Positions 1-7,857 of a DNA stretch of 64,000 bases are shown here, in pieces. Source of the stretch: Archangium lansingense (GTDB taxonomy: Bacteria; Myxococcota; Myxococcia; Myxococcales; Myxococcaceae); assembly GCF_026626635.1 (NCBI RefSeq), contig NZ_JAPNKA010000001.1:13456001-13520000 (forward strand), read 5' to 3'. The notes beneath the pieces were generated by a model. That model saw only the letters and a program-made list of their open reading frames with translations, did no database searches and was not told the origin of the DNA. The translations under genes and the position numbers were made by a program. The stretch's first letter is position 1. Each line of letters starts with the position of its first letter.

Positions 1-179
1 GATGCCGCGCTCGACGCAGGGGCCTCCGGCGCTTCCAGCAGCGGCCCCAGCTTCCCCGCCAGCGCGGCGAGCTGCTCGGGTGACGGCTCGTCCAGGCTCG
101 CCGCCCCCAGCAGCGCCCGCAGCTCCGCCGACGCCTCCGAGCCCTCCTCCAGCAGTCGCACCGGCTCGCGCGGATTCAT
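1..179 (-). CDS. Hypothetical protein, N-terminal part, downstream of ECF sigma gene
   Basis: The first 59 or so residues of a minus-strand gene are visible and the rest lies beyond the window. Its ATG (177-179) overlaps the TGA of the sigma-factor gene in an ATGA arrangement, so the two are probably translationally coupled. The visible part (MNPREPVRLLEEGSE...) is acidic, alanine/leucine-rich and has no signal peptide. The position directly after an ECF sigma gene is typical of anti-sigma factors or regulated envelope proteins, but nothing visible proves such a role. I do not recognise the family. Confidence 0.6.
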   Translation of the reverse strand, partial: MNPREPVRLLEEGSEASAELRALLGAASLDEPSPEQLAALAGKLGPLLEAPEAPASSAA

Positions 180-775
180 CGCTCGCCTCCTTCCGCCCGA
201 GCCCGGGCCACCGCTCGCTGGACCCACTCGCGCGCCGCGTACAGCCGCGCATACGCCGTCTGCACCGGGCACCCCACCGCCTGCGCCACCTCCGCCATCG
301 GCCACTGCTCGAGCTCGAAGAGCACGAACACCGCCCGCTTGTCCTCGTCCAGCTCGTCCAGCAGCCGGTCCAACAGCGCTCGCGCTTGCCTCCTCGCCAC
401 CACCTCCACCTGCTCCGGCGCCTGTGTCCCCTCCGGCAGCTCGGCCACCGTCGTCTCCCGCAGGACGTGCGCCTTCCTCCGGTAGTCCGACGCCACCCGC
501 CGGCAGATGCCGAACAGCCACGTGCGCACCGCCGCGCCGCCGTCGAACTCCGCCAGCTTCCGGTGCACCACCACGAACGTCTCCTGGCTCACGTCCTCCA
601 GGTCCGCGTCCCTCACGCCCAGCCGGCGCAGCGTGCGCCACACGAAGGCCGCACTCTCGGCGTACACCTGCTGGAAGCTCGGAAGGGTCGGCCGCGCGGA
701 GGGGCGCGTCGCCAAGGGGGAAGGCGGCATCGGCGGGGAAACCTGCTCCCGTGACTCTATCCCATCCCCCTTCAT
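176..775 (-). CDS. ECF-type RNA polymerase sigma factor
   Basis: Predicted 199-residue extracytoplasmic-function sigma-70 factor. Region 2 spans about residues 33-105, with the DADLEDVSQETFVVV helix and a WLFGICRRVASDYRRK stretch typical of -10 recognition and core binding. Region 4 spans about 135-190, with the helix-turn-helix WPMAEVAQAVGCPVQTAYARL. There is no region 1 or 3, as expected for the ECF class. The ATG at 775 overlaps the TGA of the upstream envelope-protein gene (ATGA), which favours it over the in-frame ATG at 730. The stop overlaps the start of the next gene in the same way, so three genes form a tightly coupled operon. Its signal is unknown. Confidence 0.9.
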   Translation of the reverse strand: MKGDGIESREQVSPPMPPSPLATRPSARPTLPSFQQVYAESAAFVWRTLRRLGVRDADLEDVSQETFVVVHRKLAEFDGGAAVRTWLFGICRRVASDYRRKAHVLRETTVAELPEGTQAPEQVEVVARRQARALLDRLLDELDEDKRAVFVLFELEQWPMAEVAQAVGCPVQTAYARLYAAREWVQRAVARARAEGGER

Positions 776-1776
776 GGGCCGAGGAACGACACTCCGACGT
801 CCACGCTCCCCTGCACGGGCAGCCCCAACCCCAGGTCCTCCGCCGTCCCGTCCGGCTTCAACAGCCGCACCGTGGGCCGCAGCCAGCCATACCCCGCCCC
901 CAGGCCCACCTGCAGCGCCGTGCCATGCGTCAGCCGCCTCTCCAGCCGGGCTCTCAAGCCGAGGTCCCCCCGAAGCAGCGGCTCCATCCGGCCCTGCTCG
1001 TATCCCTGGCTGTAGGCGAACACGAGCGAGAACCCCGCCGTCGCGCAGCCCGACACGGACCAGGCCCCCTCGCCCACCGACACCGGGCACACGCCTGTCT
1101 CCGCCCCCGTGCTCACCAGCAGCAGTCGCCCTCCGTCCTTCGTGTAGGACTCGTAGGGGTACAGGCTCATCCGAACGAGCCACGTCCACTCTCCAGGCAC
1201 GAACCAGACCGTGCCCGCCAACCCCGGCACCACCCCAAAGCCCGCTCCCGCCGAAACCGTCGCCGCCAGCGTGTTCGCCCTCCCACCCATGCGTGGACCG
1301 GGTGCCTCGGGCCGTGGACGCGGTGACTCGGGTGGTGATGGCTCGGGTGGCGGCTCCTGCACCGGAGGGCTCGCAGGGGCTGGGCTCGTCGAAGCGGGGC
1401 CCGAGAGCGCCGCGGTGGGGTCGATCATCAGCGCCATCACCAGCAGCAGGCGCGGCTCGATGGCGGAGCAGGCCTCCTCCCGTGTGGACACCTCGCGACT
1501 GCCCAGCACGTTGCCGCGCACGTCCACGAGCGACAGCCTCGCCTTCCACCCCGAGGGCCCTCCCCGCTCGAGCACCCCGTCCACGAGGTACTCCGGCTCC
1601 GGCCCGAATACCGTGCGCCCCAGCCGCTCCTCCACCGCTCGGGCCAGCGGCGCGGCCTGGATGCACCCGGGCCCGGCGTTCCAGCGCAGTCCCCAGCGAG
1701 ACTCGGAGCCAGGCCCTGCCAGCGCCGGGCCACTGGCCAACAGCAACACCACCCCACACCGCGACAGCACTCCCAT
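772..1776 (-). CDS. Hypothetical secreted/outer-membrane protein co-transcribed with the ECF sigma factor
   Basis: Predicted 334 residues. The N-terminus has a signal peptide (MGVLSRCGVVLLLASGPALAG). Residues ~20-110 form a globular domain. A Pro/Ser-rich linker follows at about 115-150. The remainder alternates short hydrophobic and aromatic strands (TLAATVSAGAGF, LQVGLGAGYGW, VDVGVSFL) and ends near a strand, suggesting a small beta-barrel or beta-sandwich in the outer membrane. The ATG at 1776 is preferred because it places the signal peptide at the start; an in-frame ATG lies at 1797. The stop overlaps the sigma-factor start, so it may sense or respond to envelope state together with the sigma factor. 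The family is not recognised. Confidence 0.65.
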   Translation of the reverse strand: MGVLSRCGVVLLLASGPALAGPGSESRWGLRWNAGPGCIQAAPLARAVEERLGRTVFGPEPEYLVDGVLERGGPSGWKARLSLVDVRGNVLGSREVSTREEACSAIEPRLLLVMALMIDPTAALSGPASTSPAPASPPVQEPPPEPSPPESPRPRPEAPGPRMGGRANTLAATVSAGAGFGVVPGLAGTVWFVPGEWTWLVRMSLYPYESYTKDGGRLLLVSTGAETGVCPVSVGEGAWSVSGCATAGFSLVFAYSQGYEQGRMEPLLRGDLGLRARLERRLTHGTALQVGLGAGYGWLRPTVRLLKPDGTAEDLGLGLPVQGSVDVGVSFLGP

Positions 1777-2114
1777 GCGCGGCCTTAAACCACGCACCGG
1801 GCCTCAAGGCGACGCTGGCGGCGTCCTGCGCAGCACCATGCCCCTCTCTCCGCCAGCAGCAGGCCACGGCCCTCCTCACGGCATGGCACACCCCCGCGAA
1901 CCCCTCCGCATTTCGTGTCTGGTTCCTTCCTGAATGGGGGCTCCCGTGTGTCTTTCTGAATCGATATTTCCTGCGTCGGATCGCGGGGTTGCACCACAGT
2001 CGGGGGGTCCGGCGGCGAGCGAACACTTCAACTGCCCTGAATCCCCTCATCCGGCAACGTCAGACACCCCGCGTATTGTGTTTCTCATCAAGCTGGTGGA
2101 TCACGAGGTGCGGC
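1777..2114. other. Divergent intergenic region
   Basis: About 340 bp between the minus-strand ECF operon and a plus-strand gene; it must hold both promoters. I see no convincing gene, repeat or strong hairpin. Confidence 0.4.
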
Positions 2115-2525
2115 ATGAGCTGGATCATCTACCTGATGGGCGCAGCGGGCTTCGATTCGGTGAGGGATTTCCCCGAAGGTTGGTCGCCTCCGACCCTCGG
2201 CCCCCGCGAGGTCGTCATCCGCAAGCTGCGTGAGGTCCTCCCCGGCATCTTCTTCCCCCACCTCGCCGAGGGCTCCTTCCACGGCGACGGCTTCTCCATC
2301 ACCTTCGAGCTCGGCCCCTGGGAGCCAACGCCTCGCGTGAAGCTCATCGTCCATGGCACCGGCGATGAAGTGCTCGATTTGATTGGCAAGGTGGCCGAAG
2401 CGTTGGATGCGCGTGCGCTCGACACCGGGCTGGGAGACTTCATGCGCTTCCACAAGGACCCGGACTCCGGCCGTCATGTCTGGCGCGACGCGCCCCAGCC
2501 CGGACAGTGGGTCGCTCCGGCCTGA
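2115..2525 (+). CDS. Hypothetical cytosolic protein
   Basis: Predicted 136 residues beginning MSWIIYLMGAAGFDSVRDF, with a GAGGTG ribosome-binding site four bases before the ATG. There is no signal peptide or membrane span. The sequence has a mixed alpha/beta look, with a strand-rich middle (FSITFELG, RVKLIVHGTGDEVLDL) and a C-terminus rich in polar residues. I do not recognise the family; small stand-alone proteins of this kind are common in myxobacterial genomes. It stands alone, followed by a REP-like repeat. Confidence 0.65.
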   Translation: MSWIIYLMGAAGFDSVRDFPEGWSPPTLGPREVVIRKLREVLPGIFFPHLAEGSFHGDGFSITFELGPWEPTPRVKLIVHGTGDEVLDLIGKVAEALDARALDTGLGDFMRFHKDPDSGRHVWRDAPQPGQWVAPA

Positions 2526-2552
2526 GGTCCTCGGGTGCTCGGTGGGGGAAGA

Positions 2553-2585
2553 CCCTCACCCCCGCCCTCTCCCAGAGGGAGAGGG
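2553..2585. repeat. REP-like repeat, copy 1
   Basis: CCCTCACCC followed by a CCCTCTCCC / GGGAGAGGG hairpin with a 3-nt loop (CAGAGG centre). First of at least 14 copies of the same element in the window. Confidence 0.75.
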
Positions 2586-2663
2586 AGTCAGCGGGCGAGC
2601 CCTCTCCTGCCTTGCTTGCGCTCCTCGCGGTCACTTCCCACTTCACCAGGGAATTGCTCGCAC

Positions 2664-2819
2664 AATGACTTGAAGCACCCGGCGCCCGTCCCGCGAGACA
2701 CCGGCTACTCGAGCGTCTTCACCTCGGACGTGCCCATCGTCGTGCAGCACACCCGGCTGGACTCCCGGCAGGCCGAGAACGCCCTCCTGTCCACCATGGC
2801 CTTCCCCGTGCCCTCCTAA
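2664..2819 (+). pseudogene. 3' remnant of an Anabaena sensory rhodopsin transducer-like gene
   Basis: A 51-codon open stretch reads NDLKHPAPVPRDTGYSSV, then SDVPIVVQHTRLDSRQAENA, then LLSTMAFPVPS and a stop. This matches my memory of the C-terminal ~50 residues of the Anabaena sensory rhodopsin transducer family (about 125 residues), including the hallmark VPIVVQHTRLDSRQAENALLST. No start codon, ribosome-binding site or N-terminal part of the domain is present upstream; instead about 80 bp of unrelated sequence leads back to a REP-like repeat at 2553-2585. The gene therefore looks truncated at its 5' end. Family assignment is from recalled motifs; decay is inferred from the missing two thirds. 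Confidence 0.7.
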
Positions 2820-2978
2820 GTGGCCCTCGGCCGACCGCGCACTCTCCGGGTGGACGGCCCCGGCCCGCGTTGCCCCTCGCCGGGATGCTCCCCACGGTTC
2901 TCCGGAGGAGACGGTGCCCGGCGCGCCCCGCGGCACCCCTACCGCGGCACCTACGTGCGGCAACCCAAAGGAGCGGCC

Positions 2979-3413
2979 ATGGCCAAGATGATTCGTGAAG
3001 TGATGTCGGGCGACGTGGAGGTCATCAACCCCAATGACACCCTCCGCGATGCCGCCGAGAAGATGCGCAGCCTCAACGTCGGTCCCCTCCCCGTCTGCGA
3101 CGGCCAGCGCATCCTGGGAATGATTACCGACCGCGACATCGTCGTGCGCGCCATTGCCCTCGGACGCGACCCCAACTCCACCCAGGTCGCTGACGCGATG
3201 AGCTCCGGCATCGAGTACTGCTTCGACGACGACAACACCGATGATGTGCTCCGCCGGATGAAGGCGAAGCAGATCCGCCGGATGATCGTCGTGGACCGCA
3301 GCAAGAAGCTGGTGGGCATCGTCTCGCTGGGCGACCTGTCCGGCGAGGTCAGCGAACAGAAGGTGGGCGAGACCCTCGAGGGCATCTCCGAGCCCTCCAG
3401 CCCCAACTTCTGA
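2979..3413 (+). CDS. Stand-alone CBS-pair domain protein
   Basis: Predicted 144 residues made almost wholly of two CBS motifs: about 5-60 (IREVMSGDVEVINPNDTLRDAA ... PVCDGQRILGMITDRDIVVRA) and about 70-130 (VADAMSSGIEYCFDDDNTDDVL ... MIVVDRSKKLVGIVSLGDLSG). The ITDRDIV and VSLGDL ends of the two motifs are canonical. Stand-alone CBS pairs usually bind adenine nucleotides and regulate partners; none is evident here, though a CBS-containing peptidase lies two genes downstream. AAGGAG seven bases before the ATG fixes the start. No catalytic domain is present. Confidence 0.9.
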   Translation: MAKMIREVMSGDVEVINPNDTLRDAAEKMRSLNVGPLPVCDGQRILGMITDRDIVVRAIALGRDPNSTQVADAMSSGIEYCFDDDNTDDVLRRMKAKQIRRMIVVDRSKKLVGIVSLGDLSGEVSEQKVGETLEGISEPSSPNF

Positions 3414-3535
3414 CGGGCCTGGCCTCAGGGGCCGGCGTCCGCGTGGCGCTCCGGCCCCTGGCCCCCGTTCCACCGCGCGAGCCCCACCGGCCCGCCCGCC
3501 GTGCCTCGACGACGAGCCTCAACGACGAGCCTCCC

Positions 3536-3850
3536 ATGAAGGACCCTCCGCGCTTGCTGGGCAGCCTCTTCCTCGCCTGGGCCGTGGCCCAGGTCATCGT
3601 CTTGGGGGTAGCCCTGACCGTCGCCCCGTACCAGGGAGCCGTTCCCCCCTTCTTCTGGGTCCCCCTCCTGCTGTCCGCCCTCGCCTACGGCGGCGTGGGG
3701 TACCTGCTGCGCCGTCACGCCCCCCAGGCCCGCGTTCCCGCCATCGTCCTCAGCGCGCTGGCCCTGCTCTCCTTCCCCGTCGGCACCGCCCTCGGCATCT
3801 ACGGCCTGTGGACCCTGCTGGGCCGGCGCGAGGCCCGCGCTCGCACGTAA
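3536..3850 (+). CDS. Small membrane protein with three predicted spans
   Basis: Predicted 104 residues with hydrophobic segments at about 8-28 (LLGSLFLAWAVAQVIVLGVA), 38-58 (PPFFWVPLLLSALAYGGVGY) and 72-95 (VPAIVLSALALLSFPVGTAL), and a basic tail (GRREARART). The ATG at 3536 gives a compact protein starting MKDPPRLLG. It lies between a CBS protein and a membrane peptidase, all on the plus strand. No enzymatic motif is visible and the function is unknown. Confidence 0.6.
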   Translation: MKDPPRLLGSLFLAWAVAQVIVLGVALTVAPYQGAVPPFFWVPLLLSALAYGGVGYLLRRHAPQARVPAIVLSALALLSFPVGTALGIYGLWTLLGRREARART

Positions 3851-4002
3851 GGCCTGGCCCGGCCTCAGGAGTGGCCAGAGTAGCCTGTCGAGGCAAGCGC
3901 CCGTCCGCCTCCTCGGAGCCGGACCGGGAGACGGCCCGTCGTCCCCCCGCCGGATGGTTCTGTTCGTGACGGTCCCCACCTTTGCCCCAGCGAGGTGTCA
4001 CC

Positions 4003-5154
4003 GTGCGCGGAGCCTTCAAAATCGCCACCCTGCGGGGCATTCCCATCCGGGTGCACTACTCCTTCCTGCTCGTGCTGCCCTTCCTGGCCTTCCTCTTCGG
4101 CCAGGCCTTCCGCAGCGCGGCCCTCGCCGCCGACATCCCCCCCGAACGCCTCATCGGCCACCCCATGCTGTGGGGCCTGGGCCTCGCCGTCGCCCTCTTC
4201 CTCTCCGTGCTCATCCACGAGCTGGCCCACTCCTTCTATGCCCTGCGCAAGGGCGGCGAGGTCTCCGACATCACCCTGTTGATGATCGGCGGTGTGTCGC
4301 GCATCACCCGCATGCCCGATGGGCCCCGCCACGAGGCCCTCATGGCCCTCGCCGGCCCCGTCACCAGCTTGCTGCTCGGCGGCCTCTTCCTGGGCATCTA
4401 CGTGCTGCTGGAGGGCGCGCGCTCCTTCAACCTGCGCTTCGCCTTCTTCTACCTCGGCTCGCTCAATATCTTCCTCGGCCTCTTCAACCTGCTGCCCGCC
4501 TTCCCCATGGACGGCGGCCGCGTGCTGCGCGCGCTCCTCACCGGGAAGCTGGGCCGGGTGCGCGCCACCCAGACGGCTGGAGCCATCGGCAAGGGCTTCG
4601 CCCTGCTCTTCGGTCTGCTGGGCCTCTTCGGCGGCAACTTCATCCTGCTCATCATCGCCTTCTTCGTCTTCATGGGCGCCGAGGCCGAGTCGCGTGAGGT
4701 GCTCATGCAGTCGCTGCTCAACCGGGTGCTCGTGCGCGAGCTGATGGTGCCTCGCACTTCCTCCGTGTCGGCGGAGGACTCGCTGGAGGAGGTGGCCACG
4801 CGCATGCAATCCGAGCGACGGCGGGCCCTGCCCGTGCTGGACGGCGGACGCGTGGTGGGCGTGGTGACGCTGGCGGCCGTACGGCAAATGCCCGCGCCAC
4901 GCCGCGGACAGGTACGGGTGCGAGAGGTGGCCCTCCCCGTGTCCGAGCTCACCCCCAGGACCACCGCCTGGGAGGCCCTGCGTCAAATGGGCCAGCGCCG
5001 GCTGCCGCAGCTCCCCGTGGTGGAGGACGGCCTGCTGGTGGGCACCGTCACCCAGGAGGACATCATGCGCGGCCTGGAGCTGCGCGAGCTGGAGGACTCC
5101 CAGCGCCACGGCCCGTGGGGGCTCGGCCCAGGCCAGCGCGAGTCGCCGACCTGA
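4003..5154 (+). CDS. Site-2-protease-like (M50) membrane metallopeptidase with C-terminal CBS pair
   Basis: Predicted 383 residues. The zinc-binding HELAH motif lies in a membrane helix near residue 75 (FLSVLIHELAHSFYAL), and the second conserved motif NLLPAFPMDGGRVLRAL near residue 170 supplies the third ligand, as in S2P/SpoIVFB-type peptidases. Four or so further hydrophobic segments surround these. From about residue 245 the protein carries two CBS motifs (VRELMVPRTSSVSAEDSLEEV, PQLPVVEDGLLVGTVTQEDI), a known architecture for nucleotide-regulated S2P homologues. The GTG at 4003 is chosen because GAGG stands seven bases upstream; a TTG at 3982 is in frame. The substrate is unknown. Confidence 0.9.
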   Translation: MRGAFKIATLRGIPIRVHYSFLLVLPFLAFLFGQAFRSAALAADIPPERLIGHPMLWGLGLAVALFLSVLIHELAHSFYALRKGGEVSDITLLMIGGVSRITRMPDGPRHEALMALAGPVTSLLLGGLFLGIYVLLEGARSFNLRFAFFYLGSLNIFLGLFNLLPAFPMDGGRVLRALLTGKLGRVRATQTAGAIGKGFALLFGLLGLFGGNFILLIIAFFVFMGAEAESREVLMQSLLNRVLVRELMVPRTSSVSAEDSLEEVATRMQSERRRALPVLDGGRVVGVVTLAAVRQMPAPRRGQVRVREVALPVSELTPRTTAWEALRQMGQRRLPQLPVVEDGLLVGTVTQEDIMRGLELRELEDSQRHGPWGLGPGQRESPT

Positions 5155-5163
5155 GCGGCCCGC

Positions 5164-5718
5164 TCAACCTCCCGGGCTCGAGTGCCCCAACGTCTCCGTG
5201 AGCGTCTCGAGCGCCAGCCGCTTCTCCGCGCGCACCCGGCCCACTCGCCCCAACCACCCGTTGGAGGCCCTCGCCACACGCCAGCCCACCTCCAGCAGGC
5301 ACCCGTGGAAGCGCGCGGCCTCGCCCAGTCCCAGCCGCTCCGCCACTCGCGAGCCCAGTGGACGCAGCGGCTCCAGGTCCGGCGCCTCACTCAGGCGCTC
5401 CAGCCCCAGGGCGTCAAGCTGGCGCAAGGACTCGCCGCAGATGCGGCCCACCAGCGGGCTGCGCGAGAACCGGCCCGCCCCGAGCACCGCCCTGCACGCC
5501 TCGCGCTCGCGCTCGCGCACCGGGCCGTCCACCGTGGCCACCCACAGGAAGGCCCTCAGCGGCGCGTCCTCGAGGAGCCGCCACTCCTCCTGCGTGAAGC
5601 CGCACCGGTGGAAGGCGTGCACCACCGCCTGCGCTTCCTCGCTCGCCGCCTCCTGCTGGACGAGGAACGACAGCGCGTCCCCCGGTCGCGATCGGACTGG
5701 CCAGACCCCGTGGTCCAT
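5164..5718 (-). CDS. Hypothetical helical protein, possibly TerB-like
   Basis: Predicted 184 residues, soluble and mostly helical. The start at 5718 is supported by GGGGGAG five bases upstream; an in-frame ATG at 5736 lacks one. Residues ~45-75 contain LRAFLWVATVDGPVREREREA, which resembles the acidic helix pair of TerB-like domains (an alanine-rich helix, a DG turn, then a charged helix), but the similarity is weak. The gene ends 10 bp from the convergent peptidase gene. The function is unknown. Confidence 0.6.
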   Translation of the reverse strand: MDHGVWPVRSRPGDALSFLVQQEAASEEAQAVVHAFHRCGFTQEEWRLLEDAPLRAFLWVATVDGPVREREREACRAVLGAGRFSRSPLVGRICGESLRQLDALGLERLSEAPDLEPLRPLGSRVAERLGLGEAARFHGCLLEVGWRVARASNGWLGRVGRVRAEKRLALETLTETLGHSSPGG

Positions 5719-6009
5719 GTGCTCCCCCCTGGACATGTCTGGGTTTCCAGCCGCCCCCCCGCCCACGTCCATTCCGGGCAGGCATGGTAGGGACGCTGTC
5801 GAGCCCGACAAATCAGCCCTGCAGGCGCGTCGCCACAAAGCCGACACACGCGCGGCGCTCCTGTGCAATGTCTGGCATCCGCGCGCCCTCGGGTACGGCT
5901 GTCCTTCACCGTCAGCGTGCGCCTCCGGAATTCCTCTCGCATGCCAAGCCAGGAGAGCGCCTGGAAATGGACACAGCTCGGGTGAGGACGGCTGATAGGC
6001 TTCGCCTCC

Positions 6010-7830
6010 ATGCGAAGGATTCTCTTCTCCGTCAGTGCAGCGCTGTGCCTGGGACTCGGCCCCGGTTGTGCCACCTCCTCAGCGCTCAAGCCCGACGCTC
6101 GGCAGCCCCCCGCCTCTACCGCCACCGGACGCGGAGGCGCCGCCGCCACCGTGGACGTGCGCGCCACCTCCGCAGCCATTCAGGTGCTGCGCTCCGGTGG
6201 CAATGCCGTCGACGCCGCCGTGGCCGCGGCCAGCGTGCTCGGCGTCACCGACCCGTACTCCTGTGGCATCGGCGGCGGTGGCTTCATGGTCGTCTACCTC
6301 GCCGCGGACCAGCGCGTCGTCACGCTCGACCACCGGGAGACCGCACCCCAGGCCCTGGAGCGCTCACGCCTCTACGAGAAGGGTGCGCCCCTGCCCTTCG
6401 GCGAGTTCGTCACCAGCGGCCTGTCCGTCGGCGTCCCCGGCTCCCTCATGGGCTGGAGCGAGGCCCTCCGCCTCTACGGCTCGCGCTCCCTCGCCGACGT
6501 CCTCCAGCCCGCCATCCACGTCGCCGAGCAGGGCTTCGAGGTGGACGCCACCTTCGTCGCGCAGACGCGTCACAACGTCGAGCGCTTCCGCGACTTCACC
6601 AGCTCCGCCGCCCTCTTCCTCGGCCCGGATGGGCAGCCCTGGCCCGTCGGCTCCACCTTCAAGAACCCCGGCCTCGCGAGGACCTACCGGCTCGTCTCCG
6701 AGGGCGGCGTCCCCGTCTTCTACCGGGGCGAGCTTGCCCAGGCCATCGTCGACACCGTCACCCGGCCTCCGCTCGTCCCCGGTGCCTGGCGCAAGGTGCG
6801 CCCCGGCGTGATGCGGCTGGACGACCTCGAGCGCTACGAGGCCCTCGTCCGCCCCCCCGTGACGAGCACCTACCGCGGCTACACCCTCTACGGTATGGGC
6901 GGGCCTGGCAGCGGCGGCGTCACGCTCGCCCTCACCTTGAATCTGCTCGAGGCCCAGGAGCCGGCGTCCGTGTCTCGCACCGCCTTCCTCCACCGCTACC
7001 TGGAGGCCTCGCGGCTCGCCTTCGCCGACCGCAATGCCTTCCTCGGCGACCCCGCCTTCGTCTCCGTCCCCGAGGCCGGACTGCTGTCGCGCGACTACGC
7101 CGCACAGCGCCGCTCCGCGCTCAGCGTGGCCCGGGCTTCCACCACCACCGCAGCCCCCGGCAATCCCCTTCCCTTTCAGGGTGAGGGCTCCACCGCCGCG
7201 CCCCTGTCCGAGGTGGCTCGGCCCTCCGCCGAGGAGACGGTGCCTGATAAGGAGACCACGCACATCACCACCTCGGATGCAGCCGGCAACCTCGTCGCGT
7301 ACACGTGCACCATCGAGGGCGAGGGAGGCAACGGCATGGTCGTCCCCGGCTACGGCTTCCTGCTCAACAACGAGCTGACGGACTTTGACCTGCCTGCCTC
7401 CGTGGACGCGCCCCACCCCAACGCCCCCGCCCCGGGCAAGCGGCCCCGCAGCAGCATGAGCCCCCTGCTCGTCTTCAAGGACGGAGCCCCCGTGCTCGCG
7501 CTCGGCAGCCCCGGCGGCTCCACCATCATCACCACCGTGGGCCAGACGCTCGTGAATCACCTCGACTTCGGTATGCCCATTGACCAGGCCCTGGCCGCGC
7601 CTCGCGTGTCCCAGCGCAACTCGCCGGACAACAAGAGCCAGGCCGAGCCTGCGTTCATCGCCTCGCCCGAGGCCACCGCGCTCGCGGCCATGGGGCATGG
7701 GTTCACCAATGTGGGGCAGATTGGCGCACTCACCGCCATCCGATTCCACCCCGATGGCACCGTCACCGCCGCCGCCGAGCCCACCCGCCGCGGGGGTGGA
7801 AGCGCCATGGTCGTCGAGCCTGTGAAGTGA
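6010..7830 (+). CDS. ggt: Gamma-glutamyltranspeptidase, lipoprotein
   Basis: Predicted 606 residues. The signal peptide ends in a lipobox (LGLGPGC, Cys ~20), so the enzyme is probably lipid-anchored. It would hydrolyse or transfer the gamma-glutamyl group of glutathione. The large-subunit signature GGNAVDAAVAAASVLGVTDP is near 65-85. The autocleavage site is the TTH at residues 416-418 (catalytic Thr416), followed by small-subunit motifs LLNNELTDFD and PRSSMSPLLVF. Between the two subunits, residues ~375-410 form a Ser/Pro/Thr-rich insert, partly encoded by DNA resembling half a REP-like repeat (7156-7187). The length is in the usual 550-600 range plus this insert. Confidence 0.95.
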   Translation: MRRILFSVSAALCLGLGPGCATSSALKPDARQPPASTATGRGGAAATVDVRATSAAIQVLRSGGNAVDAAVAAASVLGVTDPYSCGIGGGGFMVVYLAADQRVVTLDHRETAPQALERSRLYEKGAPLPFGEFVTSGLSVGVPGSLMGWSEALRLYGSRSLADVLQPAIHVAEQGFEVDATFVAQTRHNVERFRDFTSSAALFLGPDGQPWPVGSTFKNPGLARTYRLVSEGGVPVFYRGELAQAIVDTVTRPPLVPGAWRKVRPGVMRLDDLERYEALVRPPVTSTYRGYTLYGMGGPGSGGVTLALTLNLLEAQEPASVSRTAFLHRYLEASRLAFADRNAFLGDPAFVSVPEAGLLSRDYAAQRRSALSVARASTTTAAPGNPLPFQGEGSTAAPLSEVARPSAEETVPDKETTHITTSDAAGNLVAYTCTIEGEGGNGMVVPGYGFLLNNELTDFDLPASVDAPHPNAPAPGKRPRSSMSPLLVFKDGAPVLALGSPGGSTIITTVGQTLVNHLDFGMPIDQALAAPRVSQRNSPDNKSQAEPAFIASPEATALAAMGHGFTNVGQIGALTAIRFHPDGTVTAAAEPTRRGGGSAMVVEPVK

Positions 7831-7857
7831 CACGGCTGGAGTGGGGGCCCGAGAGCC

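Noticed and set aside
507..2114. Plus-strand frame upstream of the small protein at 2115
   Set aside because: It is the shadow of the sigma-factor and envelope-protein genes; only the part from the ATG at 2115 has a ribosome-binding site and coding texture.
3982..4002. TTG start for the site-2-protease-like protein
   Set aside because: The GTG at 4003 has a well-placed GAGG; the extra seven residues add nothing conserved.
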